NCBI GenBank assembly: GCA_009859145.1
Contig: VRVR01000013.1
Location: forward strand, 1-64,000
Direction of reading: 5' to 3'
Length of the DNA: 64,000 nucleotides
Origin: Andalucia godoyi
Lineage: Eukaryota > Discoba > Jakobea > Jakobida > Andaluciidae
Part shown: piece by piece, positions 8,831 to 20,800 of the stretch
How positions within the stretch are numbered: position 1 is the first letter of the stretch
Layout: every line of letters begins with the position of its first letter
The notes under the pieces: model-generated
What the model was told of the DNA's origin: nothing
Database searches by the model: none
What the model saw: the letters and a program-made list of their open reading frames with translations, nothing else
Program-made: the position numbers and the translations under genes

Positions 8831-9218
8831 CACGAAGCGCAAAAAAAAAAAAAAAAACGTGATCCTCCCAGCGGTTTCCTCCTTTTTTTAAAAAATCTCT
8901 TTTTCCCTTTTTGTTTGTTCCCGCTTCTTGTTGAATCAGTTTTGACAATACGTCTTCTTTCCTGCCATTGAAAGAGTAGCCAATCTCCAAACGAGAGAGA
9001 CACTATTTTGTCAGAATGACTTGATGTACACAGACCTGCGACGCAGTACGACGCTTCGAAACGGACTGGAGCCAACCACGATTTGGCGCAGAACAAGTGG
9101 GCTTTCGTGATATACCACAACATGTTTCAGAATCAGACGTCTTTTTATTAATTTAAAAAAAACAACTTAAATTTTTTGGTCAACGCGTCGTTTAGGATGC
9201 AAATATAAAAATCTAGCA
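8831..9218. other. 3' flank of the permease, no gene seen
   Basis: It contains an A16-17 homopolymer near 8840-8856 and otherwise unremarkable AT-rich sequence. The open frames here are short and cross the homopolymer. Confidence 0.5.
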
Positions 9219-10949
9219 CTACAAACTTCTAGAGTAAATCACCGAGTCTGCAGGTGCCAGATAGCCATCCGCACCACCGGCATACACCGTCATGGGTCCC
9301 ATCTCAGAGGAAAGGGGTTCTTCGTGGACTCTTGCCCCAGTTTTGGAAACCGGTCTCCCACGCTTCCGAGCGCTGCTAGCCTTCCAGACTCTCCTGCTCA
9401 AATCACCCATGCGTTTGCCATACACGGACATTCTCCTTGGCTTGAGCGCGATGAAAATGTTTGTATGCTGGTCGACTGTCTCCAACGCCTCGACAGGCTT
9501 TGAAACCCGAACAACGAAGATGCCAACTAACAGATACGTTGCAAACATTGCACAAAAGCCACCATCCAACGCATCAGGAAACGGATAAAACTGTGATCCA
9601 ATGTATCCGACTCCTGCAACGATGTTGATGGCAGGCTGGATAGCATGTTTCAGAAGCGAATATCGATCTGGATGCTTGGTTTTCATAAACGAATAAATTG
9701 CAGCATTTGGGCTCAAATAGACAAGCAAGAGAGCGATTGATGCGACGAACGTTACGAGATTGAATGCATCCCAGCAGCCCCTTGTCGACCCGTAGTCACT
9801 TGAAGAATGCTTCACTCCCGAACCAGTGGAAATGACCCCCAGTAGAATTGAAACGACGACGTACGAGGTTTCCGAGAACAGGATTGCCCGGAGAGGTACT
9901 CTTCGCATGGTGGACAGCTTACCAAAATAATGAAGCCTAAACATCTTTCCTTCTCCCAATGTCTGCAGAAGATTGTTGTTAAACGCATGCTGAGCCAGAA
10001 CAAGATTGAACGATGCGGTCACACCCGCAATGTCCACAAACGCTGCAAACCACGCCCCAACATACTTCCTTGCATAGTAGTCTGCAGGAGAGGTCAAATT
10101 GACAAGATTCGTAGCGTCGGATGCGCCAATGGCACACGCAAAGGCGTACGCCGCAAACGAGATCAGAATCTGGACTGTATAGATCGAGCCCACCACCGCT
10201 CGCGAAATAACCTTCGTGGGGTCTTTTGCGTTTTCTCCCAGGGACGTCGCGGACTCGAAACCATTGAACAACATGATGCCGAAAATCAAACTTTGAAGAA
10301 ATCCGGAAGCACCGTTCGGGTTGTTTTCTTTGCTAAAACCAGGAGCGTACGGATGACCTGCGATAACGAATGCAAAACACATTGCTAAGACAACGATCGT
10401 CTCAAAAATAAACAAGATGAGTCCAATTTTCAACGATTGCTGGACACCCAGATACGACATTGCCGTACAAATGCAAGCCGCAAGGATCAAGACAACCGGC
10501 CACGGAATCTCCACGCCAGTCCAGCGGTTTGTGATATCGCACACCCACCCAGCCAAGGACAGCAAGGCCTGAACACCAAGGAAAAAGTAGGCAAACAACA
10601 TCATCCAGGCCGTGTACAAGCCTGACTTCTGCCCAAGCCCCAAAGTCGCGTACGCGTGAAAGCTTCCAGAACTGGAAACGCAGCACGCAAATTCTGAAAC
10701 AACTTTCGCAAGTGACCAACAAAATATGCCTGAAATAATTACAGACCACACTGATTCTGCACCAGCATCTTGTAAGACGACAGGCAAGATGAAGAAAATT
10801 GACGGCGTAGGGGCGACATTTGCAATTGACAAGACGGTGGCCATGATCCATCCAATCCCGGGCAGCGAAGGTGCTGGAACATCGTCCTCCAGGTCTGCCT
10901 CTTCTGAATCCAATAATGGATTGTTCAAAGACGACCGAGCGCTCGACAT
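9219..10949 (-). CDS. APC-superfamily amino-acid permease
   Basis: A 576-residue polytopic membrane protein with a short acidic cytosolic N-terminus (NNPLLDSEEADLEDD) and about twelve hydrophobic helices starting near residue 30. The first helix has the helix-breaking pattern IANVAPTPS, and the region around residue 230 reads IMLFNGFESATSLGENAKDP, the E-S-A-x-x-x-x-E-x-x-DP signature of APC amino-acid transporters after helix 6. The C-terminal ~90 residues are hydrophilic, with KPRRMSVYGKRMGDLSRR and predicted phosphosites. The likely role is uptake or vacuolar transport of amino acids or polyamines; specificity cannot be read. The LL preceded by basic and followed by acidic residues near the N-terminus could be an endo-lysosomal sorting signal (inference). 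The start is the only Met before the first helix in frame. Confidence 0.85.
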   Translation of the reverse strand: MSSARSSLNNPLLDSEEADLEDDVPAPSLPGIGWIMATVLSIANVAPTPSIFFILPVVLQDAGAESVWSVIISGIFCWSLAKVVSEFACCVSSSGSFHAYATLGLGQKSGLYTAWMMLFAYFFLGVQALLSLAGWVCDITNRWTGVEIPWPVVLILAACICTAMSYLGVQQSLKIGLILFIFETIVVLAMCFAFVIAGHPYAPGFSKENNPNGASGFLQSLIFGIMLFNGFESATSLGENAKDPTKVISRAVVGSIYTVQILISFAAYAFACAIGASDATNLVNLTSPADYYARKYVGAWFAAFVDIAGVTASFNLVLAQHAFNNNLLQTLGEGKMFRLHYFGKLSTMRRVPLRAILFSETSYVVVSILLGVISTGSGVKHSSSDYGSTRGCWDAFNLVTFVASIALLLVYLSPNAAIYSFMKTKHPDRYSLLKHAIQPAINIVAGVGYIGSQFYPFPDALDGGFCAMFATYLLVGIFVVRVSKPVEALETVDQHTNIFIALKPRRMSVYGKRMGDLSRRVWKASSARKRGRPVSKTGARVHEEPLSSEMGPMTVYAGGADGYLAPADSVIYSRSL

Positions 10950-11162
10950 GTATCCCCGCTATCGTGCGCTGCGCAGTAGCCCTAATACAAAAAACCGCGG
11001 AGGTCAGGGACAAAGAGATGTAATGAACAAAAGGAATTCACCAGGATTTGCTTGCGGCATGATTGAAATCGTCTCGCTTGAGGCTTGGGAATACCGACAA
11101 ACGTCATATATATAAATATATATATATGTAATTTTTTCGAATTTTATTATTTTACGAAAGCT

Positions 11163-14159
11163 TTAGTTTCTGCGTTTGTTCTTCTTCTTCTTCTTTTTCG
11201 AGGAGCCGTCGTTCGACGGTTCCGCAGCCGACGATGGCTCGTCATCCTGCGGATCAGCATCTCCATTTCCTGATACCGAGCAACCCCCGTCCTTTTCTGG
11301 GATATCTGTAGCGGGAGTCGCCTCTGCCGGCACCGGTCCGGTGGGAGACGCTTCATCAGCAGCAGCTTCAGAAATTGAAACCTTCGAATCGTCGATACTT
11401 TCTACCGGAGACGCTGGTGAATTTTGAGACTTTGCAGGGACGCTCGAGGTGTCATCTGGTAGCAAGTCACAAATATCGACATCTTCTTCAGCACTGACAT
11501 CTAGGGGAGCTTCGGATTGAGAATCCATCTCGCAGACACCCGGTTCAACATGAGGATCGTCAGCAGTCAACACTTCCGCAGCTGATACACCATCGGAATG
11601 TGAATTCGCATCTTCCTCCAAAAGTACAGCATCATCCACCTTCTGCGTCGCAGAAACATCATCCACAGTCGAAGCATCCGCAGTCCCAGAAACAGGATCG
11701 ATCGTCGGATTGGATGCAGATCCACCATTTTCGTTTGCCCTAGAATCACTGGAATCCCTCTCCAATGCAGGACTGTTTGTACCCTCGGAGACATCACCAG
11801 AAGACGGCGCAGGAACAGGAACTGCAGAATCAGTGGAAGATGGCAGTGGCGAGGTCTCTTCCTGAATCTGCTTCTCCAGTTCTTCAAATTCTTTCGTATC
11901 GTGCTCGACATCAGAAATGCCAACAACAGCGCAACCTTCGTCATCGAAAATCAACGGAGATTCATTCTGGGTCGTTTCGCAAGCAGGGTTCGTTTCGCAA
12001 GCAGGGTTCGCTTCGCAAGCAGGGTTCGCTTCGCAAGCAGGGTTCGCTTCGCAAGCAGGGGTCGCATTTCGCGGAGTTGAAACCATATCGCCACAAACAG
12101 TCTCCAGCTGTTGATTATGTTGCGCTCTTTCGTTCTGCTTTTCGGAAGTCTCCAATTTCTTGGATAAAACAGAGATTGCTCGGGACATCTTGGCGCACTC
12201 GTGTTCCTTCATCGAAGCATCTGACTTCAAAACACGAAGATTATGGAGCGCAACATTCAGCTCACCAGACACATAGGTTACTTGCAACTTTAGACGCTCT
12301 AATTCCTCCGCAGCTGCGTTCTTGTCGTGCTCCAGGCGCTTAATGTATGCCCTGTCTTTTGAACTTGTCACGGACAACTCGTGGTCCAACTCGTGAACTC
12401 GCAATTGCAATGTCGAATTCTCCTGGCCCAACTTATCCAGAGACACCGCAAGAACTTCGCGCGCGTTCTCAACCTCCGACAGTCGTGCTTCTATACCAGA
12501 AACATACTTGGAATCTCGAACGGTTCTCAGTCGATTCCGCAAAGAAGCCAGTTGCTTTTTTTTCTGTTCCCGGATCGTTTCAACCTCCTCAGAAGCACTT
12601 GGAGCTTGAAGAAGCTGTTTCTTTTGAGATTGCGCTTCCAGACGTGAATTCTCCAGTTCTGCATCCAATCGAACAATCCGGTCCTTCGATGCTCGAAGAT
12701 CATTCTCAACGGAAGACAGATTTTGCCGCAATGATGCGACCTCCAACTTTAAGCTTGCATTATCAGCAACCTGCGCTTGCAGCGCCTGATACGTTGCATC
12801 GACGCGAGCCGCATGCGGTTGGTGAAACAGAGGGCTATCGACTGGCAGAATGGACGAATCTCTCGAGACCTTTGCATGGAGAATTCGAATCTTCTCAAAC
12901 GTCGTGTCAATCTCCTTTGCCCCCGATCCCCGACCTTTGCACCCAACACCAAAAACTGCATCGATCCAAAAATGCATGTAGGACGAAACGGATCCACATT
13001 CTAAAACGCAGCGATAGAAGGAAGAGACCACAGATGATGACAGAAAATCACGCGCATCTAATTCCTGAGACACGTCTCTTGACAGATGCTGATTCCATGA
13101 ACGAAACAAGGCAACTGCCTCGTCTTCGGATTTCACGAGAGTCCCAAGAGTATCGGCATTCGCAGTCGCAACCGAAGAAGTTGAAAACAATTTTGGAAAG
13201 ATAAACCGACAAGACTGGAAACCTTGGATTCTGCCGGCAAAAATGTTCAGCATCCGGATGTAATCGACCGTTGACATCAGAGAAGACCTCCACCTCAACG
13301 TGCAGCTCTCCAATGTCAACTTCGACTGTTCTAATAACGCATTGTAGCACTGGTCTCGCAAAGAAATCGAAGAAAACGCCAACGTTGCGACTTCGTACTC
13401 GCCACAGCACAAACTCAGACCCGGTACCGATCCAAAAATAATGTGTTTCACGCCCACATGAATGGAGGCCAATTCCAAACAAAAACGAAGCTGAGAACCG
13501 CAGAATGGAGCGACAGTGATGCTGTGTGACGTGACAATCAGCTTTCCCTCCAACATCATTGATGAAAACACAACAGCACACCTGCCCGTCAGCAGACACG
13601 ACACTGGAGAACGAGTCCCGGCAGGAAACCTTGAAAGTAAGGCGTTCGCATCATCACGGCCTTCAATCGATGCAGCGCATTGCGTCTCGTGCGCTTCCAT
13701 GACTTTTTGAATGTCTGCAGGAAATTTGGACTTGATCAACCGCGTCAACAATTCACACAACCGTTCGCTGTCAGTAGCAACAGAAAAGAACATGGATCCT
13801 TTTAGCGATTTGTCCAAAGGAGCTTCTTGCGAGGTGACATTCAAGTTGCCCGACGGAATGTAAACAGATACCATGTTCTGTGCAGACGGGAGAAGCGACA
13901 CCTCCAGACCTTTCACTTTTGAAGCAAACAGTTTCGGAGCAGGCTTTTCTTTCACCGATGAAATGTGGGGCAAGGGAACAGACAGGGATGGGAACTGGTC
14001 AACATGAGGCTGAAAGAAAAGACCGGAAGATGTCACCATCAGGGAACCAGCGACAATCGTGGCAGAGTCCCACGTGTACTGGGCCGAGGATACAACGGCA
14101 AAAACGTAGTCTCCAGGAGGAAGACAGCGCGCGAAAGCAAAGTTCGGAAGAAGTGGCAT
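11163..14159 (-). CDS. PH/GRAM-BEACH (degenerate) coiled-coil protein
   Basis: A 998-residue protein. Residues ~10-150 and ~175-280 look like two PH/GRAM-type beta-rich modules. Residues ~286-325 (RWRSSLMSTVDYIRMLNIFAG, with AGR following) match the opening of a BEACH domain. Residues ~365-412 (FYRCVLECGSVSSYMHFWID, then AVFG) match its end. The middle of the BEACH domain is missing: about 130 residues remain of the usual ~280. Coiled coil follows at ~455-690, then five tandem PACEAN-type hexapeptides, then an acidic Ser/Asp/Glu-rich tail ending in a Lys run (SSKKKKKKNKRRN). BEACH proteins such as FAN/NSMAF act in membrane trafficking and signalling, usually with WD40 repeats, which are absent here. 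The gene is divergent from VPS13, with 670 bp between starts. The domain call is by motif reading and needs a profile search. Confidence 0.65.
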   Translation of the reverse strand: MPLLPNFAFARCLPPGDYVFAVVSSAQYTWDSATIVAGSLMVTSSGLFFQPHVDQFPSLSVPLPHISSVKEKPAPKLFASKVKGLEVSLLPSAQNMVSVYIPSGNLNVTSQEAPLDKSLKGSMFFSVATDSERLCELLTRLIKSKFPADIQKVMEAHETQCAASIEGRDDANALLSRFPAGTRSPVSCLLTGRCAVVFSSMMLEGKLIVTSHSITVAPFCGSQLRFCLELASIHVGVKHIIFGSVPGLSLCCGEYEVATLAFSSISLRDQCYNALLEQSKLTLESCTLRWRSSLMSTVDYIRMLNIFAGRIQGFQSCRFIFPKLFSTSSVATANADTLGTLVKSEDEAVALFRSWNQHLSRDVSQELDARDFLSSSVVSSFYRCVLECGSVSSYMHFWIDAVFGVGCKGRGSGAKEIDTTFEKIRILHAKVSRDSSILPVDSPLFHQPHAARVDATYQALQAQVADNASLKLEVASLRQNLSSVENDLRASKDRIVRLDAELENSRLEAQSQKKQLLQAPSASEEVETIREQKKKQLASLRNRLRTVRDSKYVSGIEARLSEVENAREVLAVSLDKLGQENSTLQLRVHELDHELSVTSSKDRAYIKRLEHDKNAAAEELERLKLQVTYVSGELNVALHNLRVLKSDASMKEHECAKMSRAISVLSKKLETSEKQNERAQHNQQLETVCGDMVSTPRNATPACEANPACEANPACEANPACETNPACETTQNESPLIFDDEGCAVVGISDVEHDTKEFEELEKQIQEETSPLPSSTDSAVPVPAPSSGDVSEGTNSPALERDSSDSRANENGGSASNPTIDPVSGTADASTVDDVSATQKVDDAVLLEEDANSHSDGVSAAEVLTADDPHVEPGVCEMDSQSEAPLDVSAEEDVDICDLLPDDTSSVPAKSQNSPASPVESIDDSKVSISEAAADEASPTGPVPAEATPATDIPEKDGGCSVSGNGDADPQDDEPSSAAEPSNDGSSKKKKKKNKRRN
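11970..12060 (-). repeat. Five tandem 18-bp units encoding PACEAN
   Basis: Near-perfect 18-bp repeats in frame within the BEACH-like gene, encoding PACEAN three times, then PACETN and PACETT. In-frame array growth by slippage is likely. Confidence 0.9.
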
Positions 14160-14829
14160 GGCTTCTGTGGCGTTGATGGCGAAAGGATCTGGAGGAGAGA
14201 GACGGGGAGGGGAAGGGGGAAAAAACTGGAAAGGAATGAAAGGGAAAGAGAAGTTTAAAAGAAACCGGAGAGGGCGAGAGAACTGCTTTCGATACCTTTT
14301 TTTTTAATTTATTTATTATTATTTTTTTTTTTTTGGCGACGATGATCACAATGTCAGAATGCGGAAACCTCTTGTGCTGTCTCCGTCACTTTGTGCATGC
14401 AGAAGCTGGCTCTGACAGCAAAAAACACACACGAGAAGGGCGGCTTCCCAAAGCGTCTGCCTCGACGAACCCCAGGGCTCTCTCACCAGCCTTTTTTTTT
14501 TTCACACAGGACTGTCGACAAATGTCGACTCTAGGGTTTGGCGAATGCCGGATTCTTTTTTCTTTCAGCTTTTTTGTCCGCAGAAGCACCGAGGACCAAA
14601 AAAGAAAGTGAATTCCTTTCTTTTAATTATTTTGGTAATAATTCTTATTTTTAAATAAATTTAAAAAAAAGAAAGAGGAAAACCTCAAGCTATGCTTCTT
14701 GGCTGTGGGGGAAAAAAGACTCTTTTGCTACTCCCGCTCCCCCTCTCCATCATTCCTGCGAAATAGTAGTTCCAGCGCATCTCATGATTTGCTGATTCCC
14801 CCCTCCCCCCATTCAAACACACTCATACC
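14160..14829. other. Divergent intergenic region between BEACH-like gene and VPS13
   Basis: It holds the 5' flanks of two divergent genes. There is polypurine DNA (GGAGAGAGACGGGGAGGGG type) near 14190-14280, poly-T runs at 14298-14334 and 14494-14504, and an AT-rich block at 14620-14670. A C-rich pyrimidine stretch lies just before the VPS13 ATG. No gene was seen. Confidence 0.6.
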
Positions 14830-17800
14830 ATGTCTGCCTTTTTGGCGAACGCATTGATTCGTCGCTTGGAGCTGTACGTAAAGAATTTGCAGAAAGAACA
14901 GGTGTCGCTGTCAGTGGCAAAAGGAGATATACAGCTTCGAGATGTTTTTTTGAACGAAGATGTCGTGCAGGAGATCATTGGAACGCCGAACCTGAAAGTA
15001 GTTGGCGCGAAGTGCGGACACATCCAGATACGCATTCCTTGGAGGAGAATCAAACACGATCCAGCGATAGTCGATATTGATAAGCTGGTGATTGAGCTCG
15101 CAGAACCTGACGTATTAATGCCCGTTCCAAAAGTCATTCCAGTGCGGCAGCGAGAAGAAGACTCTAAAAAAGGGATCGTCGACAAGATAGTGGATGGCCT
15201 TCGGATCCAGGTGGCTTCTTTGGAGATTCTTGTCAAACTGAGGGGAGTTTCCTGTCCAACAATGCAATTGGTTGCACGGGAATTCATGGTGTGCACAACG
15301 AACTCGGATTGGAATGTAGTCGACTTGCGAGAATGTAGAAAGGAAAACAAAGGCCGATCGGAAACGATTGTGTACAAAATTGCCAGATGCTCTCGGATCT
15401 CCGCGACAATCTGTCCCCTCGATGCATCGGTGTCTCCTCTTGAAATCTTGCGCTCTGTCGGAGCCTCGTGGAAAATCAAAAGAAAAATGCGCACGTTTGG
15501 ACTGGATCTTCTTTCTCAGCAAATTGAAACAATTCTTGAAGATACCGTCAAGATTCACTGTGGAGAGTTGCAATGGCTGCAATTGTCTCTGTTCGTGCGG
15601 TCGATTCGAGAGTGCTTCGGACGTCAATTGTCCGACCAGTCCTCCACGAAAGACTCCGAGACTGTTCTGCGTCAAGATGCTACCGGTGACGATGACAGAA
15701 TCAAGAGACTGAAACACAGAGACAAGCTCGAAAAGAGAATGTCAAGCCGGGTTTCACTACGCCAACCGGCGAGCTTGGAAGGGGTTTCCGCGGAGGATCC
15801 GCAAACAGGCGGATCAACCGGTCAGAAACGTTCGTTTTGGAAGAGGTTCAAGGATGTTGTTCAGAAGCCTCAATTCTCGGAGGACGGCGATGCGACTTCC
15901 TCGGATGTGGTGCTCAGCAGTGATCGTCTTGAAGATGATTTTTCAGATGTTTCTGCATATTCGAGATCTTCAGTGGGGCACAATCGCATTTCGAGCATGT
16001 CCACTGTCGACTTTGGTGAGCAAGACTTGCTGGAACTGGAGAGTGAAGCAACGGAGGTAGCGTCTCTTTTCACAGAGTCGGAAGATTTTTCTCATTCTCG
16101 GTTTTCGATTTTAGCAAATCAGATCATTGTTGTGTTTAAACGAATGGTTGCAGGCGAAGACACCGCTTTGTGCACAGTCTGCTTGGAGACTCTTGATGTG
16201 TCCTTATCAAAGCCATCCAGGCCTTCATACAGCCTCGGCGTCTTTTCGTTAGAATCCGTGGCACATGTATCAGTTTCCGGTGTCGAAATAACAGAAGAGT
16301 GTCCGGGTATAGAAAAACATGCAGATTACATGCGATTCCTCTATTCCTCCGCAGAGGACCGGTCAAGCGGATTCGACATTCGCTACTCCAAGCGGTATTC
16401 GTGGCACAGGCCAATCGAGGAGTTTCCAATTCCGTTTGACTCTGCGTCGTCCAAGGACATTGCGTCCTTTTTGGCTCCCGCAAAGTGTCGCGTTCTCCGT
16501 CACTGTCAGGTGTCTTTGCAGAAGATTAGTTCAGTTATTGACCGAGATTTCATCGAAATTCTGCACGACTACTTCTCTCTCGGGCTGAGAAAGTCAATCA
16601 AGGTTCAAGTGGAACACCGAATTGAGCAAATTGTCTCAGATGTGCTGCACGATCGATTGACGTTTGGTTTTGATGTTTTCGATTCCAAGTTCAGTTTTCC
16701 TCCATTGTCAGGTTTCCACGATAATACTGTGTCCATCTTTTCCATACAGAGTGCTAAGATTGTTTCGGATTCGAACCCGATTTCTGGTACCGGCTACGGA
16801 TCCAAGTACCTCAGTAGCTCGTGCATGCTGACGCCGGAATTTCCTTGCCAAGAGGATGATATTTCCTGCAATTTCCAACAGATTTATCCATTGCGATCAA
16901 TTCCCTCGCAGATGCAGGTTTTTCAGTTCCTTGTGGAGCAGTTTACTATAGAGACTAAGGAACACGCAGAAGATGATGTGTCCAACGTTGTCGTCAAAGA
17001 CTCTTCATGTCGAGGGTCTTTAGCATTTTTCCAGTGGAATCAATTTGATGTACATGCCCCGCAGTTGGAAGTAGCTATTGAATTCTCGCCGGCCAAGGTG
17101 TGCCTGACCTCCAGTCAATTCCAATATTTTTCCAAGGTGTTTCCGGCAAGGACGCTGTTTCGCTTTGGTGCAAACACGTCATCTCGCAGCCGACAACGGA
17201 AGCACCTGCCGACGTCACCTGGGACAGATAATCGTTCCAATGATACTCCGCCTATCCCAGTCTTCTTTTGCTGTCGTTTCCGCAGTGGGGTTCTTGAGCT
17301 TGTGAACTCGTTTGATTCCCAAGATATTCTTGCAAGTTGCAGCTTCTCCAATGCAGAACTGTGCTTTGAAGAGCATATTTTTGAGCGTATTTTCAAGTGC
17401 AAAATCCATGCAGTGTCCATGTTTTCTCCTCGCCACCTGTCGAGCCCGTTCTATGTGTTTTTGTCATCGACATCCAGCGTCTCCTGCTTCTCGATGCGCT
17501 GGACCAGTCCCACTAAGTTTTCGTTGGCGTCTCCCGAAGTCCGCCAAGTGTTGGTGGACATTCCCGGGTCACCGTTTCGTGTGTTTGCATCGTCTCCAAC
17601 ATTTCATCCCAGTGTCTCCGAGAACACCTCTGGCCGTGACTCAGGGTTCCGGTTTCGAAGTATTGAATGTATTTCGTTTGTGTCAAGAGCTCGATTTGAG
17701 GTTTGCGGGATGAAAATCGGCTACGTCTCTCACGTTATTGATGATATCCTGGTTTTCTTTTCGCCCCGTGCCTCATCCCGTCACGATGTGGACAGACGAT

Positions 17801-20800
17801 CTCCTGATTTTGATATTCTATCGACATATCGCGCGAGAAGGGCATTGATCAAGTCCTCGAAATCCTCTTTACCAGACTTTGAACAGTTGTGGAATCTGCA
17901 GTCCGTCGAATTGTTTGTTGTCGAATCTCTAGACACTCCAGAGTGCTTACCGCTGTTTTTGAAGAACGTTGCAATGACTCGAAGAAAGAATAGATTTCGT
18001 GTCATCACTGATTTCCAGATGGTGGCAAATGGTTTGGAATTGTATTCTCTCATGTGGGATGGACAATCGTTGGTGAAGCGGGCCCTTTCTTCCCCATGTG
18101 ATGCTAACGCTAGCTATTCCAAGGATGCTCATCAGCAAGAGTTGGTCGTGGAAGCCCCTGCCGTTAGCCTGTCTCTTAACCGTGTGCAGTATGAACTGAT
18201 TCTGCGGGTTGTTGAAGCGAACCTTCGACAACAGTCAGCAAAACGGAAGAAGTCTGAGGCCAAAGCAACCTCAAGGTCGTTTGCGAATACGAAACTTGTT
18301 GGGAAAATCGGGTGCTTCACAATTGCGATTTTGGACGATGCGCATGAACATGGACAGGTTCTCGAGTGCATTGTTCGCAATATCTCCGCTTCACAGTCAG
18401 CGAAATCAGAGGTAGAGAAACATGCACTGTGGACAATGGATGGCATCGCTATTGTCGATCATGTCGCGAATTCCCGAGCTGTCCCCATTCCGTGCATTCT
18501 GCAGCCGCTTCGATCGTTTCAGACTCCCTCGTCAGAGCACGTCACCTCCGCTCCAGAGGATGCTACTTTTGATGTTGCCGACCTATTCAAATTGTCCAAG
18601 GCAGACTGGGTTCACTCAAACTGCATTCGCGTGTTTCTGATCACGCACATCATTAACCAGTACGAGCTTACCAGAAACTGGGCCGTTGAACTGTGTCCCT
18701 TGCTCTTTGTGTATTCACCAGATGTGATTCGTACGTTGCGCACGTTTTTTGAGGTGACGCAGGACACTGCTATTTTGCGCTCTCGCTATGAAGACATGAA
18801 GAGGTCTATGCGTCATTTGTTTGCAGAAAGTGTCATTGCGTCAGAATCCGCGAACTCGAGCCTCCCGCGAATCACCTATCTCCGACAACAACAACAACAA
18901 CATCATCATCATCATCATCATCATCAAGAACACTTGCAGCTGCAGCTGCAGCAACAGCAGCCTCAACAGGAGGAGCAGCGCGCGGGCACAAACGACGACG
19001 GCGATGATTCTTCGATCGCTGTTATGGCTCAAGACATTGTCCGGCTGTCCGTTCAGCATTGCATCGTGGTCTTCCCTGAACAACAAGAGCGTCTTCCCGG
19101 TTCAAAGTCGTACTTTGTGCTTCAAACGGCATTTCGCCATGTGTATTTTTCAAATGATTTCCCGACAGTGGAACAGGGAACGTCGCGAATTCGACGGTCT
19201 ACAGTGGCGGCCCGTGACGTGTCGGTAGTGTCGCAATTTGTCAATGTCGAAACAGAAGAGCGTTCGCAAGCAGCCTACATTCTGTCCCCGTGTCATTTGA
19301 ATGCCGATGTGAACTTGCGACAACGAGATGGCGACCTCGTGTTTTCATTGTCCCAGCTCGAGGTGGACCATGTCAAACTCTGCATTTCACCGACGGCGTT
19401 TTTTACTGTGATGCGTCTCTCTTCGGACACTCTTCGCAGAATAATTGCAGAAAGAAGGGCTCTTCGCCGCCAGAACTCTGCAAAGCGATCCAGAGCACGG
19501 GAGCCTATCCCAAAAAATGCACGTTCGGATTTACACATTCGGTACCTTGACCTCGTGCTGATGAGTGACGTTTCTTCCGAGGTTGATTTGCTGTATGTGC
19601 ACGGCCGAGAACTGAGTGGCTTCCTGTCCTTTGTAGACGACGTGTTTGCTCTCGATTTGTCTGGGCAGCTTGAATGCATGGTGAACGATGTCGCATATGG
19701 CATTCCGGAGAAGCTCATGAGCGCATTTCCATTTGATTTTTCTTTACGAACCTCTTTCCAAAACCAGTGGACGGAGGCTGAATTGAGCACGTTTGAAAAT
19801 ATCAAAATCAACGTGTCTCGAGATATGATTCAGAATCTCTGGACGGTTTGCGAGTTTGTAAACTTGGCGCATCGCGACCATCTGGCATGGTTGCGGAAGA
19901 CCACTGCGACAAGCCCCTTGACTGTGAGCAATCGGCGCGGAATTGTGTCGCAATCTAATTTTCGATATGTAATACGAAATCGCACGGAGGGCACGATCCA
20001 GGTTTCACAGTCTGGAGGGGTCATGGAGAAGACGAAGACCGAACTTTCTCTCGGGCCTGGGGAGGAAAATGCGTACGTGTTTTCGAATCCATTCCTGTCG
20101 CGTCGGATTTTTGTCGCTTTGGACTGCGGTGAAGGGTCTCGATTGCCTCAGTTCATCCCACGAGACGATCGTGTGGATGCAGATGAAGCAATCTGGATTA
20201 GTCAACAACCGATTTCTTGCGAAGCCGCCACCCAGTCTGTCCCAGTTTTGTTTATGAATAAGAGGCACTCGCAAAAGCAGCGTTTCCTGCAGTTCATGAT
20301 TCATACTGTTGGACTGCAGAGGGTGATTACGTTGAGCTCAGCGCACGTCATTGCAAATAACACTGACCAGGAGTTGTATGTCACGTGTGATACGCAAAGC
20401 CGGTTAACCAGGTTTTCGTGCAAAATCCCTCCATTTTCGAGCTGTCCTGTGTGCTATGATGACAAGTGGACATTCTCTCGTTTTGTGGTCAACGACTGCG
20501 AACCCTTCGCTCTCTTGCAGACCGATGTGATTCATTTCCATTCACTTTCTGTGGCTGCAGGGCCTGTTAATGCGCTATCGTGCTGCGTGAACACATCCAA
20601 AAAGGGCGTCATTTCTTTTGAGCCACCAGTGGTGTTTCAGAATTGCAGCGTGTTTCCCACGATTTGTGTATTTTCTGGGGATGCTGGCGAGGATTCGTTT
20701 TTGGTACCAGCTTGCTCAGCTCGAGTGTTTTGCAAACTCTACAGTAGCGTAATTGTGCGCCTGCATGAATTCCCGTTTAAGGACCCCGCTTCGATTGTAC

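Noticed and set aside
11970-12060. Tandem 18-bp units as a CRISPR-like array
   Set aside because: The repeats are contiguous without spacers and encode in-frame PACEAN hexapeptides within a long gene.
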